A stretch of 64,000 nucleotides of DNA from Curtobacterium citreum (GTDB lineage Bacteria > Actinomycetota > Actinomycetes > Actinomycetales > Microbacteriaceae), in assembly GCF_006715175.1 (NCBI RefSeq), contig NZ_VFMQ01000001.1, positions 806,001 through 870,000 of the forward strand, in the 5' to 3' direction. The position numbers were made by a program, and so were the translations under genes. Under the pieces are notes generated by a model that was not told the DNA's origin, did no database searches, and saw nothing but the letters and a program-made list of their open reading frames with translations. How positions within the stretch are numbered: the first letter of the stretch is position 1; each line of letters opens with the position of its first letter. This document shows, piece after piece, positions 51,167-60,178 of the stretch.

Positions 51167-51810
51167 CGGGTACCTCCGCACTCGGCGAGTTCGGTCAGGG
51201 TCTCGTCGCGCAGGGCCGCGGCGAACCGGGAGTCGGGCACGAGCGCGGCGACGCGGTCGGCGTCCGGCACGGTGTCCACGTCGAGCAGGGTCTCGAGCAG
51301 GCCCACGTCGAGCCCCGCGTCGGCCAGTCGCGACCGCTGCACGGCCCCGGTGTCGTCCTGCGACATCGGCACACCGCGGAGCAGGGCCCCGTCCGGATCG
51401 CGCAGGTACAGCGACCAGAAGCCGCCGTCCTCGGCCGGACCGAACCACGCGTCCCGGTCGGGGTCGTCGAACACGGGGGACAGGTCCGCCGCCGAGACCT
51501 GCGGGGTGTCCATCCCGACCAGGAGCGTCGGACCGCTCATCGCGTCGAACATCGCCCCGAGTCGCTCGTCCAGGCCGCCGCCGACCTGCGGCAGGACCTC
51601 GAAGTCGTCGGTGCCTTCCGGCAGCACGATGCCGTCGTAGAGCAGCACCCGACGCGCGGCGGGCAGCGCACGCACCGTCGCGATCGTGTCGGCGAGCGAG
51701 GCCGCGGCGACGCGCGCGGCGCCCTCGGGCGTCAGGGCCGGCGTCAGCCGGGTCTTCACCTTGCCGGGCAGGCACTCCTTGGCCACGACGACCACGGTGA
51801 CGTCGGTCAT
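51163..51810 (-). CDS. DUF2064/TIGR04282-type glycosyltransferase-like protein
   Basis: 215 residues. VVVVAKECLPGKVKTRLTP at the N-terminus and LLVGMDTPQVSAADL, WFGPAEDGGFWSLYLR in the middle are diagnostic for this nucleotide-transferase-like family, a GT-A fold related to MobA/CofC-like enzymes. It overlaps both neighbours by 4 bp. The family is often coupled to a family 2 glycosyltransferase, as here; products are unknown. Confidence 0.85.
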   Translation of the reverse strand: MTDVTVVVVAKECLPGKVKTRLTPALTPEGAARVAAASLADTIATVRALPAARRVLLYDGIVLPEGTDDFEVLPQVGGGLDERLGAMFDAMSGPTLLVGMDTPQVSAADLSPVFDDPDRDAWFGPAEDGGFWSLYLRDPDGALLRGVPMSQDDTGAVQRSRLADAGLDVGLLETLLDVDTVPDADRVAALVPDSRFAAALRDETLTELAECGGTR

Positions 51811-52697
51811 GAGCGTGCTCCCTCGGTGGCGGTGGCGGTGGCGGTGGTGCTGGCGGATGTGCTGGCGGGAGCAGTGGGGGCCGTGGACCCGGCCGTCCGC
51901 CGGAGGGGACCGGGTGCGACGGTCCGGGGACGTGCCTCCCGGCTGTACTCGCGCAGCAGGCGCGACATGTCGCGGACCGCGTTGACGGTGCCCCGCAGCG
52001 TGCCGGTGACCTTGCTGTCGCCCACGCGCTGCGCGTAGCCGATGTCGGACTCGTCGACGCGCCAGCCGGCCGCGTGTGCGGCCAGGACCATCTCGAGCGG
52101 GTAGCCGCTGCGGCGGTCCTGCAGGTCGAGCGCGACCAGGTCGGCGCGGCGCATGACGCGCATCGGGCCGAGGTCGCGGAGGCGGTACCCGGTCGCGCGG
52201 CGCATCAGGACGGCGAGCACCCGGTTCGCGAACCGGGCGTGCGGTGCCCACGCGCCACGCGTGGTGGGGACGCGTCGGCCGAGGGCGAGGTCGGTGCGGC
52301 CGTCCGCGACGCGGGCGACGAGCGCGGGCAGCTCGCCGGGGTCCATCGAGGCGTCCGCGTCGCAGAAGGCGACGTACTCGGCGGTCGCGGCGGCGACGCC
52401 GGCGGCGCACGCGGAGCCGAATCCCTTGACCGGTTCGGTGACGACGGTCGCGCCGTGCGCGCGGGCGACGTCGGCGGAGCCGTCCGTCGAGCCGTTGTCG
52501 ACGACGATCGCCCGGTAGCCCGGGGGCAGCGCGCCGATCACGCGCGGGAGCGCGTCGGCCTCGTCCAGGCAGGGCAGGATCACGTCGACGTCCATGCCGC
52601 CCATTCGGTGCGGGACGCCGGATCGACGGGTCGGGGCGTCCGCCGCGCGCGTCGCGTCCTCGGCGGGGTCGGGGGCGTCGGTCGGCTCGGGGTGCAT
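51807..52697 (-). CDS. Glycosyltransferase family 2
   Basis: 296 residues. VDVILPCLDEADALPRVIGA near residue 37, VVDNGSTDGSADVAR near 66 and FCDADASMDPGEL near 112 (DxD-like) define the GT-A fold; TGYRLRDLGPMRVMRR near 175 is typical of polyprenyl-phosphate or surface-sugar transferases. Residues 1-34 and the last ~35 (Thr/Ala-rich) are low complexity. ATG 52697 stands 6 nt after TACGTC, making it leaderless and first in a three-gene operon. Confidence 0.85.
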   Translation of the reverse strand: MHPEPTDAPDPAEDATRAADAPTRRSGVPHRMGGMDVDVILPCLDEADALPRVIGALPPGYRAIVVDNGSTDGSADVARAHGATVVTEPVKGFGSACAAGVAAATAEYVAFCDADASMDPGELPALVARVADGRTDLALGRRVPTTRGAWAPHARFANRVLAVLMRRATGYRLRDLGPMRVMRRADLVALDLQDRRSGYPLEMVLAAHAAGWRVDESDIGYAQRVGDSKVTGTLRGTVNAVRDMSRLLREYSREARPRTVAPGPLRRTAGSTAPTAPASTSASTTATATATEGARS

Positions 52698-52703
52698 GCC
52701 CTC

Positions 52704-52709
52704 GACGTA
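52704..52709 (-). promoter_or_regulatory. -10 element for the glycosyltransferase operon
   Basis: TACGTC on the minus strand 6 nt before ATG 52697; the motif TTGCATCGTG just upstream is shared with the 50437 operator. Confidence 0.4.
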
Positions 52710-52829
52710 ACACGATGCAACGTCGCGGGGTACAGGATTCGTGTCCCCCGGGCGTGGCGGTGCGCGTGTTGCGGCTGTCCCGGCACGCGTTCGGGGGACG
52801 GCCTGGTGGCCGGGCTGGGCGGGGCGGGG

Positions 52830-52899
52830 CCGAGTCTCGGTGCGGCGGACACGACTCGCGGTCCGCGACCCGGGTCTCGTCCGCTGGGCCGAGTCTCGG
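52830..52899. repeat. Duplicated CCGAGTCTCGG palindrome
   Basis: Identical 11-bp palindromes at 52830-52840 and 52889-52899 in the 220-bp interval after the epimerase stop. Nothing else is seen in this interval apart from the glycosyltransferase promoter. Confidence 0.5.
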
Positions 52900-52917
52900 G
52901 TCGCGGCCCGGTGCGGG

Positions 52918-53988
52918 TCAGCGGACGGCGGCGCGGAGCGGGGCGGTCGCGAAGTCGCGCATGCCCTGCTCGAAGTCGACCTGCGCGTGCCAGCCGAGCT
53001 CGGCGCGGATGCGCTCCGAGGACGCCGTCACGTGCCGGACGTCACCGAGCCGGTACTCGCCCGTGACGACGGGCTGCGGGCCGTCCGGTCCGGCGATCGC
53101 GGACGCCATGTCGCCGATCGTGTGCACGACGCCGGAGCCGACGTTGTACGCGCGGAACGTCTCGGCGGGCAGGTCGGCGGTCGCGGCGATCGAGGCCGCG
53201 TTTGCCCCGGCGACGTCGTCCACGTGCACGAAGTCCCGTCGCTGGCGGCCGTCCTCGAAGACGCGGGGTGCTTCGCCCCGGGCGAGCGCCGAGCGGAACA
53301 GGGACGCGACGCCGGCGTACGGGGTGTTCGAGGGCATGCCGGGGCCGTAGACGTTGTGGTACCGCAGGGCGATCGCGGTCCCACCGGTGGCGCGGGCCCA
53401 GCTCGAGGCCAGGTGCTCCTGCGCGACCTTGGTCTGCGCGTAGACGTTCCGCGGGTCGAGCGCCGCCGACTCGTCGATCAGGCCGGGGACGAGGGGTCGT
53501 CCGTCGGGGCCGATCGGGTCGAACCGCCCGGCGTCCAGGTCCTCGCGGCGCCGGGCCGGCGGACGGGTCGGCTCGCCGTCGGCGGTCTCGTACGCGCCCT
53601 CGCCGTAGACGACCATCGAGCTCGCGACGACGAGCCGCCCGATGCCGTGGCGGTCCATGCCGGCCAGGACGTGCGCGGTCCCGGCGTCGTTCGAGGACAC
53701 GTAGTCGGGGGCGTCCTGGAAGTCGACGCCGAGCCCCACCTTGGCGGCCTGGTGGCAGACGACGTCGACGCCGTCGAGCGCGGCCTCCAGGGCGGCCCGG
53801 TCGCGGACGTCGCCGTGCACGAACGCGGTGCCCTGCTGTTCGTGGGCGCGGACGACCTCGGCGGGGTCGCCGTGCACGTCGTCACGGAGGGAGTCGAGCA
53901 CGCGGACCTCGTACCCCTCGGCGAGGGCGCGGCGGACGATCGCGGAGCCGATGAAGCCCGCGCCGCCGGTGACGAGCAGGCGGGTCAC
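52918..53988 (-). CDS. NAD-dependent epimerase/dehydratase (extended SDR)
   Basis: 356 residues. LLVTGGAGFIGSAIVRRALA is the NAD motif; catalytic SSMVVYGEG and YAQTKVAQE (Tyr, Lys) lie near residues 122 and 185; GSGVVHTIGDMASAI is a typical C-terminal element. It probably modifies a nucleotide sugar used by the adjacent glycosyltransferase. GTG 53988 overlaps the phosphorylase stop (GTGA), coupling the two genes. Confidence 0.87.
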   Translation of the reverse strand: MTRLLVTGGAGFIGSAIVRRALAEGYEVRVLDSLRDDVHGDPAEVVRAHEQQGTAFVHGDVRDRAALEAALDGVDVVCHQAAKVGLGVDFQDAPDYVSSNDAGTAHVLAGMDRHGIGRLVVASSMVVYGEGAYETADGEPTRPPARRREDLDAGRFDPIGPDGRPLVPGLIDESAALDPRNVYAQTKVAQEHLASSWARATGGTAIALRYHNVYGPGMPSNTPYAGVASLFRSALARGEAPRVFEDGRQRRDFVHVDDVAGANAASIAATADLPAETFRAYNVGSGVVHTIGDMASAIAGPDGPQPVVTGEYRLGDVRHVTASSERIRAELGWHAQVDFEQGMRDFATAPLRAAVR

Positions 53989-54863
53989 CGCTCGCTCCCG
54001 CGGGACAGGACGCTGACGCTGGCGGCGGCGGGGACGAGCTCGCGCGGGGTGTAGTCGTCCGGCAGCGCGCCGACGATGTCGCCGATGGCGCGGACGATCA
54101 CCTCGTTCGCCCGGGCCAGGCGCTCCATCACGGCGGCGTGCGTGACGGGGGCCTCCGTGTCTGCTGCGGGTCGGCCGGCCGTCTCGTCCGCTGCCGGGGC
54201 CAGGCCGGCGTCGGCGTCGGTGACGAACGACAGGTTCACGGTGCCGATGCCGAGCTCGGCGGCGAGCGGGACCTCGGGCGTCATGGTCATGTTGATCGTG
54301 TGGCCGCCGGCCTCGCGCAGCCAGACGGACTCCGCGCGGGTCGAGAAGCGCGGTCCCTGGATCACGACGCAGGTGCCGGTCGGCCGGAAGGGCACGTCGA
54401 GGGCGGACACCGCGTCGATCGCCGCGCGCCGGAGCACGGGGTCGAAGGGGTCGGCGAAGGACAGGTGCTGCACTTGGTCCTCGAAGAAGGTGTCGGCGCG
54501 GCCCCAGGTGCGGTCGATGAGCTGGTCCGTCACGACGAAGGTGCCGGGCGCGTAGTCCGGGTGCAGGCCGCCGACCGCGCTCGAGGACACGATCGCGCGG
54601 ACGCCGAGCGAGCGCAGCGCCCACAGGTTCGCGCGGTGGTTGATCAGGTGCGGGGCGACCGAGTGCTCGCGGCCGTGCCGGGTGAGGAACGCCACGCGCT
54701 TGCCCGACATCGTGCCGACGGTGATCGGGCTGGAGGTCGCGCCGAACGGGGTCTCGACGACGAGCTCGTCGGCCGTGCCCTCCTCGAAGAGCCGGTACAG
54801 GCCGGAGCCGCCGATCACCCCGATGCGTGCGGTCGTTCCGTCCACAGGTGCGGTCGTGCTCAC
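53985..54863 (-). CDS. mtnP: S-methyl-5'-thioadenosine phosphorylase family
   Basis: 292 residues; cleaves methylthioadenosine with phosphate to adenine and methylthioribose 1-phosphate (or inosine/guanosine in related enzymes). IGVIGGSGLY near residue 15, TRHGREHSVAPHLINHRAN near 65, SSSAVGGLHPDYAPG near 95 and NMTMTPEVPLAAEL near 195 match the MTAP group. GTG 54863 is preferred, with GGAGG 6 nt upstream; ATG 54875 is an in-frame alternative. A 20-residue acidic insert lies after FVTDADAG. Confidence 0.88.
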   Translation of the reverse strand: MSTTAPVDGTTARIGVIGGSGLYRLFEEGTADELVVETPFGATSSPITVGTMSGKRVAFLTRHGREHSVAPHLINHRANLWALRSLGVRAIVSSSAVGGLHPDYAPGTFVVTDQLIDRTWGRADTFFEDQVQHLSFADPFDPVLRRAAIDAVSALDVPFRPTGTCVVIQGPRFSTRAESVWLREAGGHTINMTMTPEVPLAAELGIGTVNLSFVTDADAGLAPAADETAGRPAADTEAPVTHAAVMERLARANEVIVRAIGDIVGALPDDYTPRELVPAAASVSVLSRGSER

Positions 54864-54914
54864 GTCGTCCTCCATAGGTCCTGGCGATGTCCTCGGCGCG
54901 CGGTGCGCCCTGGA

Positions 54915-54921
54915 TACGCTA
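54915..54921. promoter_or_regulatory. Symmetric bidirectional -10 for mtnP and moeA
   Basis: TACGCTA reads TACGCT on the plus strand and TAGCGT on the minus strand, so one site can start both divergent transcripts. Both genes then have ~50-nt leaders with clear ribosome binding sites. Confidence 0.5.
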
Positions 54922-54978
54922 TCGACGGCCCACCGGCAGCAGCCGAGTGCTCGGGCCCACACGAGTTCGGAGGCACGC

Positions 54979-56241
54979 GTGCGAACGATCGGTCAGCACC
55001 GCCAGGCGGTCGCGGCACTGCTCGCGCCGGTCCTCGGCGGCCTCGGGTCGGAGCGACGGTCGCTGGCGTCGCTCGCGACCGCGTCGGACGCCGGGCACGG
55101 GTACCGCGTGCTCGCCGTGGCCGTGCACGCGCCGGTGCCGCTGCCGACCTTCGACAACAGCCAGATGGACGGCTTCGCGGTCCGGGCCGCCGACGCCGGT
55201 GCAGTGGTGCGCGTCGTCGACCCGATCCCGGCGGGCATCGTCCCCGCGCCGCTCGACCCGGGCACCGCCGCGCCGGTGATGACCGGGGCACGCATCCCGG
55301 ACGGCGCGGACGCGGTCGTCCCGGTCGAAGCCGTCCCGCCGGGGGCCTTCCCGGCGGCCATGGCGCTCGACGTGCTCACGGTCCCGGTCGACACCACGGT
55401 GGGCACGTTCGTCCGGACCGTCGGGAGCGACGTCGCCGCCGGTGCCGAGCTCGCCCCCGCGGGTGCCCCGGTGACGCCGGCCCTGCTCGGGGCGCTCGCC
55501 GCGGCGGGCATCGACGCCGTGGACGTCGTGCGGCCCTTGCGTGTGCTCGTCGTGTCGACGGGCAGCGAGCTGCGGGACGACACGACGGACGCCGATGTCG
55601 ACGCGGGTGCCGATGCCGCTGCGACGATCGGGGACGCGAACGGCGTCGCGCTGCAGGCCGCCCTGGCCGAGGTCGGCGCCCGGTCCCGCACGGTCCGCCT
55701 GCGCGACGACCCGGACCGCTTCGTCGACGCCCTCGGCGACGCGATCGGCGACCCCGGGGTGGGCGGCGCCGACCTCGTGCTCACCACCGGCGGGATCAGC
55801 GCGGGTGCGTACGAGGTCGTGCGACAGGCCCTCGAGCCGCTCGGCCTCGCCGTCACCCCGGTCGCCGTGCAGCCCGGCGGCCCCCAGGCGCTCGGCACGG
55901 TCGAGCTCGGCGGACGTGCGGTCCCGGTCGTGGCGTTCCCGGGGAACCCGGTGTCGGCGCTCGTGTCGTTCGAGCTGTTCCTCCGCCCGGTGCTCGCCCC
56001 ACTCGTCGGTACGCCCGACCGTGCCGCCGCCGAACTCCCCGCTGCGGAGGGCACGACCTCGCCCCCGACGAAGCACCAGGTCCGTCGCGGCCGGGTGCAG
56101 GACGGCCGGGTCTGGTTCGTCGGCGGGCCGAGCTCGCACTTGCTCGGGCACCTCGCCGCGGCCACCCACCTCGTCCACGTCCCGGTCGGCACCGACACCG
56201 TCGCACCGGGCGACCGCCTGACCGTCTGGAGCCTGCGATGA
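54979..56241 (+). CDS. moeA: Molybdopterin molybdotransferase
   Basis: 420 residues; inserts molybdate into adenylylated molybdopterin. FDNSQMDGFAVRAAD near residue 58, VMTGARIPDGADAVVPVE near 97, STGSEL near 193, TTGGISAGAYEV near 270 and FPGNPVSALVSFELF near 317 are all canonical. A 15-residue Asp/Ala insert follows STGSELRDD. GTG 54979 has CGGAGG upstream. First gene of an operon with moaC, mog and moaE in which each start overlaps the previous stop. Confidence 0.94.
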   Translation: MRTIGQHRQAVAALLAPVLGGLGSERRSLASLATASDAGHGYRVLAVAVHAPVPLPTFDNSQMDGFAVRAADAGAVVRVVDPIPAGIVPAPLDPGTAAPVMTGARIPDGADAVVPVEAVPPGAFPAAMALDVLTVPVDTTVGTFVRTVGSDVAAGAELAPAGAPVTPALLGALAAAGIDAVDVVRPLRVLVVSTGSELRDDTTDADVDAGADAAATIGDANGVALQAALAEVGARSRTVRLRDDPDRFVDALGDAIGDPGVGGADLVLTTGGISAGAYEVVRQALEPLGLAVTPVAVQPGGPQALGTVELGGRAVPVVAFPGNPVSALVSFELFLRPVLAPLVGTPDRAAAELPAAEGTTSPPTKHQVRRGRVQDGRVWFVGGPSSHLLGHLAAATHLVHVPVGTDTVAPGDRLTVWSLR

Positions 56242-56726
56242 CCACTGCGTCCGATCAGCCCGACCTCTCCCACGTCCGGGCCGACGGCTCCGCGCACATG
56301 GTCGACGTCTCCGAGAAGGACGTCACCGACCGCTCGGCGACGGCGACCGCGACCCTCGTGACGCGTGCGGACGTGGTCGATCGGATCCTCGACGGGTCGC
56401 TGCCGAAGGGCGAGGTCATCGGCACCGCCCGGATCGCCGCGATCATGGCGGTCAAGAAGACCTCGGACCTCGTGCCCCTCTGCCACCCCCTGCCGATCGC
56501 CGGGGTGCAGGTCGACATCATCGGCGACGGAGACCGCGTCCGGATAGAGGTGTCCGTCCGCACGACCTCGCGCACCGGCGTCGAGATGGAGGCGCTGACC
56601 GGGGCGAGCGTCGCCGCGTTGACCGTGTACGACATGGTGAAGGCCGTCGACCGCGCGGCCGTGATCACGGAGGTGCGGGTGCTCGAGAAGCACGGCGGAC
56701 GCTCCGGCGACTGGAGCAACCGATGA
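56238..56726 (+). CDS. moaC: Cyclic pyranopterin monophosphate synthase
   Basis: 162 residues. MVDVSEKDVTDRSATA, KGEVIGTARIAAIMAVKKT, LCHPLPI, TGVEMEALTGASVAALTVYDM and the final KHGGRSG are invariant parts of MoaC, which converts the 3',8-cyclo-GTP made by MoaA into cPMP. MoaA itself is not in the window. The ATG overlaps the moeA stop (ATGA). Confidence 0.96.
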   Translation: MTTASDQPDLSHVRADGSAHMVDVSEKDVTDRSATATATLVTRADVVDRILDGSLPKGEVIGTARIAAIMAVKKTSDLVPLCHPLPIAGVQVDIIGDGDRVRIEVSVRTTSRTGVEMEALTGASVAALTVYDMVKAVDRAAVITEVRVLEKHGGRSGDWSNR

Positions 56727-57235
56727 CCACCGAACCGACCAGGGGGCGTGCCGGCGTGCTCGTCGTGTCGACCTCCGCCGCGACGGACCCCGCCCTCGAC
56801 CGCACCGGACCCGTCATCGCGGGCTGGCTGCGCGAGCGCGGCTTCACCGTTGCCGAGCCGACGATCGTGCCGGACGGCGGTCCGATCGCCGAGACGGTGT
56901 CCGCGGAGCTGCTCGCCGACGCACGGGTCGTCGTCACGACCGGCGGGACGGGCGTGACGCCGACCGACCGCACGCCCGAGGCCGTGGCGCCCCTCGTCGA
57001 GCTCGAGCTGCCCGGCATCACCGAGGAGATCCGTCGCCGCGGACTCGCCGGAGCCGGCCCGACGGCGCTCCTGACCCGGGGGGTCGCGGGCATCGCCGGT
57101 GGCCGGTGCCTGGTCGTCACGCTGCCCGGGTCGCGCGGCGGGGTCGCCGACGGACTCGCGGTGCTCGACGGGGTGCTCGACCACGTGCTCGCCCAGCTGC
57201 ACGGCGAAGGACACGCACGACGGAGCGCACCGTGA
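56723..57235 (+). CDS. mog: Molybdopterin adenylyltransferase (MogA/MoaB-type)
   Basis: 170 residues. VLVVSTSAATDPALDRTGP is the N-terminal strand, VVVTTGGTGVTPTDRTPEA near residue 73 the molybdopterin-binding loop and LVVTLPGSRGGVADGL near 130 the closing loop. It adenylylates molybdopterin before MoeA acts. ATG 56723 overlaps the moaC stop by 4 bp. Confidence 0.93.
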   Translation: MTTEPTRGRAGVLVVSTSAATDPALDRTGPVIAGWLRERGFTVAEPTIVPDGGPIAETVSAELLADARVVVTTGGTGVTPTDRTPEAVAPLVELELPGITEEIRRRGLAGAGPTALLTRGVAGIAGGRCLVVTLPGSRGGVADGLAVLDGVLDHVLAQLHGEGHARRSAP

Positions 57236-57672
57236 GCGCCGAGCAGGCCGCCGACCGCGTCGTCCTCGCCGACGTCGTCGACCGGGTCATCACCGTGGAC
57301 GAGGTCTCCGCGGCCGTCGCGACCGACCGGGACGGCGCCGTGGTGACCTTCGCCGGGATCGTCCGCGACCACGACGGCGGCAAGGGCGTCACCGCGCTCG
57401 ACTACGAGCGGCACCCGAGCGCGGCCGAGGTCATCGCCGAGGTCGCCCGCACGATCGCCGACGAGCACCCCGAGGTCCGCATCGCCGTGCTGCACCGCGT
57501 CGGCGCCCTCGGCATCGGGGACGTGGCGCTCGCCGCGGCCGTGGCCTCACCGCACCGCGGGGTGGCGTTCACCGCCTGCGGCGCCCTCGTCGACCTGGTG
57601 AAGGAGCGCACACCGATCTGGAAGCGCCAGCGCTTCACCGATGGCAGCGACGAGTGGGTGGCCGCACTCTGA
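57232..57672 (+). CDS. moaE: Molybdopterin synthase catalytic subunit
   Basis: 146 residues. GAVVTFAGIVRDHDGG near residue 36, LDYERHPSAAE near 58, HRVGALGIGD near 92 and the C-terminal VKERTPIWKRQ with catalytic lysines are typical MoaE. It makes molybdopterin from cPMP with sulfur from MoaD; no moaD is seen in this operon. GTG 57232 overlaps the mog stop (GTGA). Confidence 0.93.
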   Translation: MSAEQAADRVVLADVVDRVITVDEVSAAVATDRDGAVVTFAGIVRDHDGGKGVTALDYERHPSAAEVIAEVARTIADEHPEVRIAVLHRVGALGIGDVALAAAVASPHRGVAFTACGALVDLVKERTPIWKRQRFTDGSDEWVAAL

Positions 57673-57754
57673 CCTGTACGGCCCCGCAGGAGACCGACGC
57701 GGGATCGTGATCGCGGCACCCGTCCTGGGCGTGGTCGGGCACTCGGCTGGTCCA

Positions 57755-57760
57755 TAGACT
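57755..57760 (+). promoter_or_regulatory. -10 element for the PLDc_N gene
   Basis: TAGACT 8 nt before ATG 57769. Confidence 0.45.
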
Positions 57761-57768
57761 CCCGAGAC

Positions 57769-58167
57769 ATGAGCGTGCTGCTGTACGGAGCCGGGGTCGT
57801 CCTGCTCGTGTTCGCCCTGATCGACATCATCACCCGAGGCGAGGACCAGGTCCGTGGTCTGCCGAAGCTCGCGTGGATCCTGATCTGCATCTTCCTGCCC
57901 GTCGTCGGCAGCATCGTGTGGTTCGCCGTCGGCCACGACTGGAGTGCGAACGACCGGAACCACGGCCGGTACCTCGAGCCGAACCGCCACGAGGACCAGT
58001 ACGCGAGCCTCGGGCACGCCCGCGCTGCCCACGGGGACGCGCGCGTGACCGGTACGGAGCAGGAGCTCGCCGCGCTCGAGCGGGAGATCGAGTACTGGGA
58101 AGCCCAGGCGCGACTGCGCCGGGCCAAGGAGGCAGCCGGCGAGGGCGAGCCGACCCCGGGGAGCTGA
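57769..58167 (+). CDS. PLDc_N-domain membrane protein
   Basis: 132 residues. Two helices (about 3-20 and 34-54) carry the PLDc_N pattern: LIDIITR, then LPKLAWILICIFLPVVGSIVWF. The C-terminal half is a charged helix (EQELAALEREIEYWEAQARL). PLDc_N proteins lacking the phospholipase domain are common in actinobacteria; their job is unknown. The sequence after the stop (to about 58195) contains half of a GCCTCC palindrome copy. Confidence 0.82.
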   Translation: MSVLLYGAGVVLLVFALIDIITRGEDQVRGLPKLAWILICIFLPVVGSIVWFAVGHDWSANDRNHGRYLEPNRHEDQYASLGHARAAHGDARVTGTEQELAALEREIEYWEAQARLRRAKEAAGEGEPTPGS

Positions 58168-58287
58168 CCCGCGCCTCCAGGCCGACGGCGCGCGACCAGC
58201 CGCGCCGAACCACGTTCCCGACGTCGAACCGGCCACCGCGGCTGGTTCGACATCGCATGCCTGGTTCGGCTCGTCACCCGCGCCGCC

Positions 58288-58293
58288 TACCCT
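58288..58293 (+). promoter_or_regulatory. -10 element for the ABC-F gene
   Basis: TACCCT 6 nt before GTG 58300. Confidence 0.45.
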
Positions 58294-58299
58294 TGTCGG

Positions 58300-60147
58300 G
58301 TGGCTCATCTCCTCGGCGCCGAGAACGTGCATCTCGAGTTCCCCACCCGTGTCGTCTTCGACAGCGTCACCCTCGGCCTCGACGAGGGCGACCGCATCGG
58401 CGTCGTCGGCCGGAACGGCGACGGCAAGTCGACGCTGCTCGCGCTGCTCGCGCAGCGTCTGGAGCCCGACGCCGGCCGGGTCACGCACCGCCGCGGGCTG
58501 ACGATCGGGTACCTCGACCAGCGCGACGTGCTCCCGGCCGGAGCCACGGTCGGCGCGACCGTGGTCGGCGACCTCGCGGAGCACGAGTGGGCGGGCGACC
58601 CGAAGATCCGCGACGTCATCGGCGGTCTCGTGTCGGACATCCCGTGGGAGGCCGTCGTCGACGACCTCTCCGGAGGCCAGCGTCGACGGATCGCCCTCGC
58701 GAAGCTCCTGGTGGGCGACTGGGACGTGCTGTTCCTCGACGAGCCGACGAACCACCTCGACGTCGAGGGCATCCAGTGGCTCGCCGACCACATCAACCGG
58801 CGCTGGTCGTCGAACCAGGGCGGGCTCGTGGTCGTGACGCACGACCGGTGGTTCCTCGACGCGGTGTCCACCGACACGTGGGAGGTGCACGACGGCGTCG
58901 TCGAGCCCTTCGAGGGCGGTTACGCCGCGTACATCCTGCAGCGCGTGGAGCGCGACCGGCAGGCCGCCGCGTCCGAGCAGCGCCGGCAGAACCTGGCGCG
59001 GAAGGAGCTCGCCTGGCTCCGCCGCGGGGCCCCGGCCCGCACGAGCAAGCCGAAGTTCCGCATCGACGCGGCGAACGCGCTGATCGACGACGTCCCGCCC
59101 ATCCGCGACACCGTCGCCCTGGCGCAGACGGCGACCGCGCGGCTCGGCAAGGACGTCGTCGACCTGCTCGACGTCGGCGTCTCGTTCGGCGACGACGTGA
59201 TCCTGCGCGACGTCGAGTGGCGGATCGCGCCGGGGGAGCGGACCGGCATCCTCGGGCCGAACGGCGCGGGCAAGTCGACGCTGCTGAACCTGGTGTCCGG
59301 CGCGCTCCAGCCCACCGTCGGCCGGGTGAAGACCGGCAAGACCGTGCAGGTCGCGGTGCTCGACCAGCAGCTCGCGGACCTCGCGCAGTTCGCCGACGAC
59401 CGGGTGCGCGAGGTCGTCGCCCGCAAGAAGACGAGCTACGTCGCGGACGGCAAGGAGATGACGCCGTCGCAGCTGCTCGAGCGCCTCGGCTTCACGTCGG
59501 AGCAGCTCTCCACGCCGGTTCGCGATCTCAGTGGCGGGCAGAAGCGGCGGCTGCAGCTCATGCTCATCCTGCTCGACGAGCCGAACGTGCTGATCCTCGA
59601 CGAGCCCACGAACGACCTCGACACCGACATGCTCGCCGCGATGGAGGACCTGCTCGACACCTGGCCGGGCACCCTGCTCGTCGTGTCGCACGACCGGTAC
59701 CTGCTCGAGCGCGTCACCGACCAGCAGTACGCGGTGCTCGGCGGGCACCTCCGGCACCTGCCGGGTGGGGTCGACGAGTACATGCGGTTGCGCGCGTCGG
59801 GTTCGGTCCCGCAGACGGCGTCGGCGGCTGCCGCCGCATCAGCCGGGAGGCCCGACACGGCCCCGGCGGGCGGGTCCGGTCCCGGGGCGGTCGCGTCCGG
59901 TGCCCCTGCTGCGCCCGGCCTGTCCGGTGCGGACCGGCGCGCTGCCGAGAAGGAGATGTCGGCCCTCGACCGCAAGATCGCGAAGGCGGGGCAGGACCGG
60001 CAGAAGCTGCTCGACGCGTTCGCGGCACACGACCAGTCCGACTACGCGGGACTCGGAGCGCTGCAGACGCAGCTCGGCGCCCTCGAGGCCGAGGTCGAGC
60101 AGCTGGAGGAGCGCTGGCTCGAGGTCGCCGAGGCGCTCGGGGTGTAG
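58300..60147 (+). CDS. ABC-F family ATPase
   Basis: 615 residues with two ATP-binding domains and no membrane segment. Walker A sites GRNGDGKST near residue 38 (Asp replaces the usual Ala) and GPNGAGKST near 321; signatures LSGGQRRRIALA near 123 and LSGGQKRRLQLM near 410; Walker B LFLDEPTNHLD and LILDEPTNDLD. The interdomain linker (about 215-270) and a C-terminal coiled coil (about 545-610) fit Uup/EttA-like proteins, which act on the ribosome. A Gly/Ala/Pro linker (about 510-545) precedes the coiled coil. Confidence 0.92.
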   Translation: MAHLLGAENVHLEFPTRVVFDSVTLGLDEGDRIGVVGRNGDGKSTLLALLAQRLEPDAGRVTHRRGLTIGYLDQRDVLPAGATVGATVVGDLAEHEWAGDPKIRDVIGGLVSDIPWEAVVDDLSGGQRRRIALAKLLVGDWDVLFLDEPTNHLDVEGIQWLADHINRRWSSNQGGLVVVTHDRWFLDAVSTDTWEVHDGVVEPFEGGYAAYILQRVERDRQAAASEQRRQNLARKELAWLRRGAPARTSKPKFRIDAANALIDDVPPIRDTVALAQTATARLGKDVVDLLDVGVSFGDDVILRDVEWRIAPGERTGILGPNGAGKSTLLNLVSGALQPTVGRVKTGKTVQVAVLDQQLADLAQFADDRVREVVARKKTSYVADGKEMTPSQLLERLGFTSEQLSTPVRDLSGGQKRRLQLMLILLDEPNVLILDEPTNDLDTDMLAAMEDLLDTWPGTLLVVSHDRYLLERVTDQQYAVLGGHLRHLPGGVDEYMRLRASGSVPQTASAAAAASAGRPDTAPAGGSGPGAVASGAPAAPGLSGADRRAAEKEMSALDRKIAKAGQDRQKLLDAFAAHDQSDYAGLGALQTQLGALEAEVEQLEERWLEVAEALGV

Positions 60148-60178
60148 GGGTGCCGGGGTCCGGTCGGCGCTACCGGGT

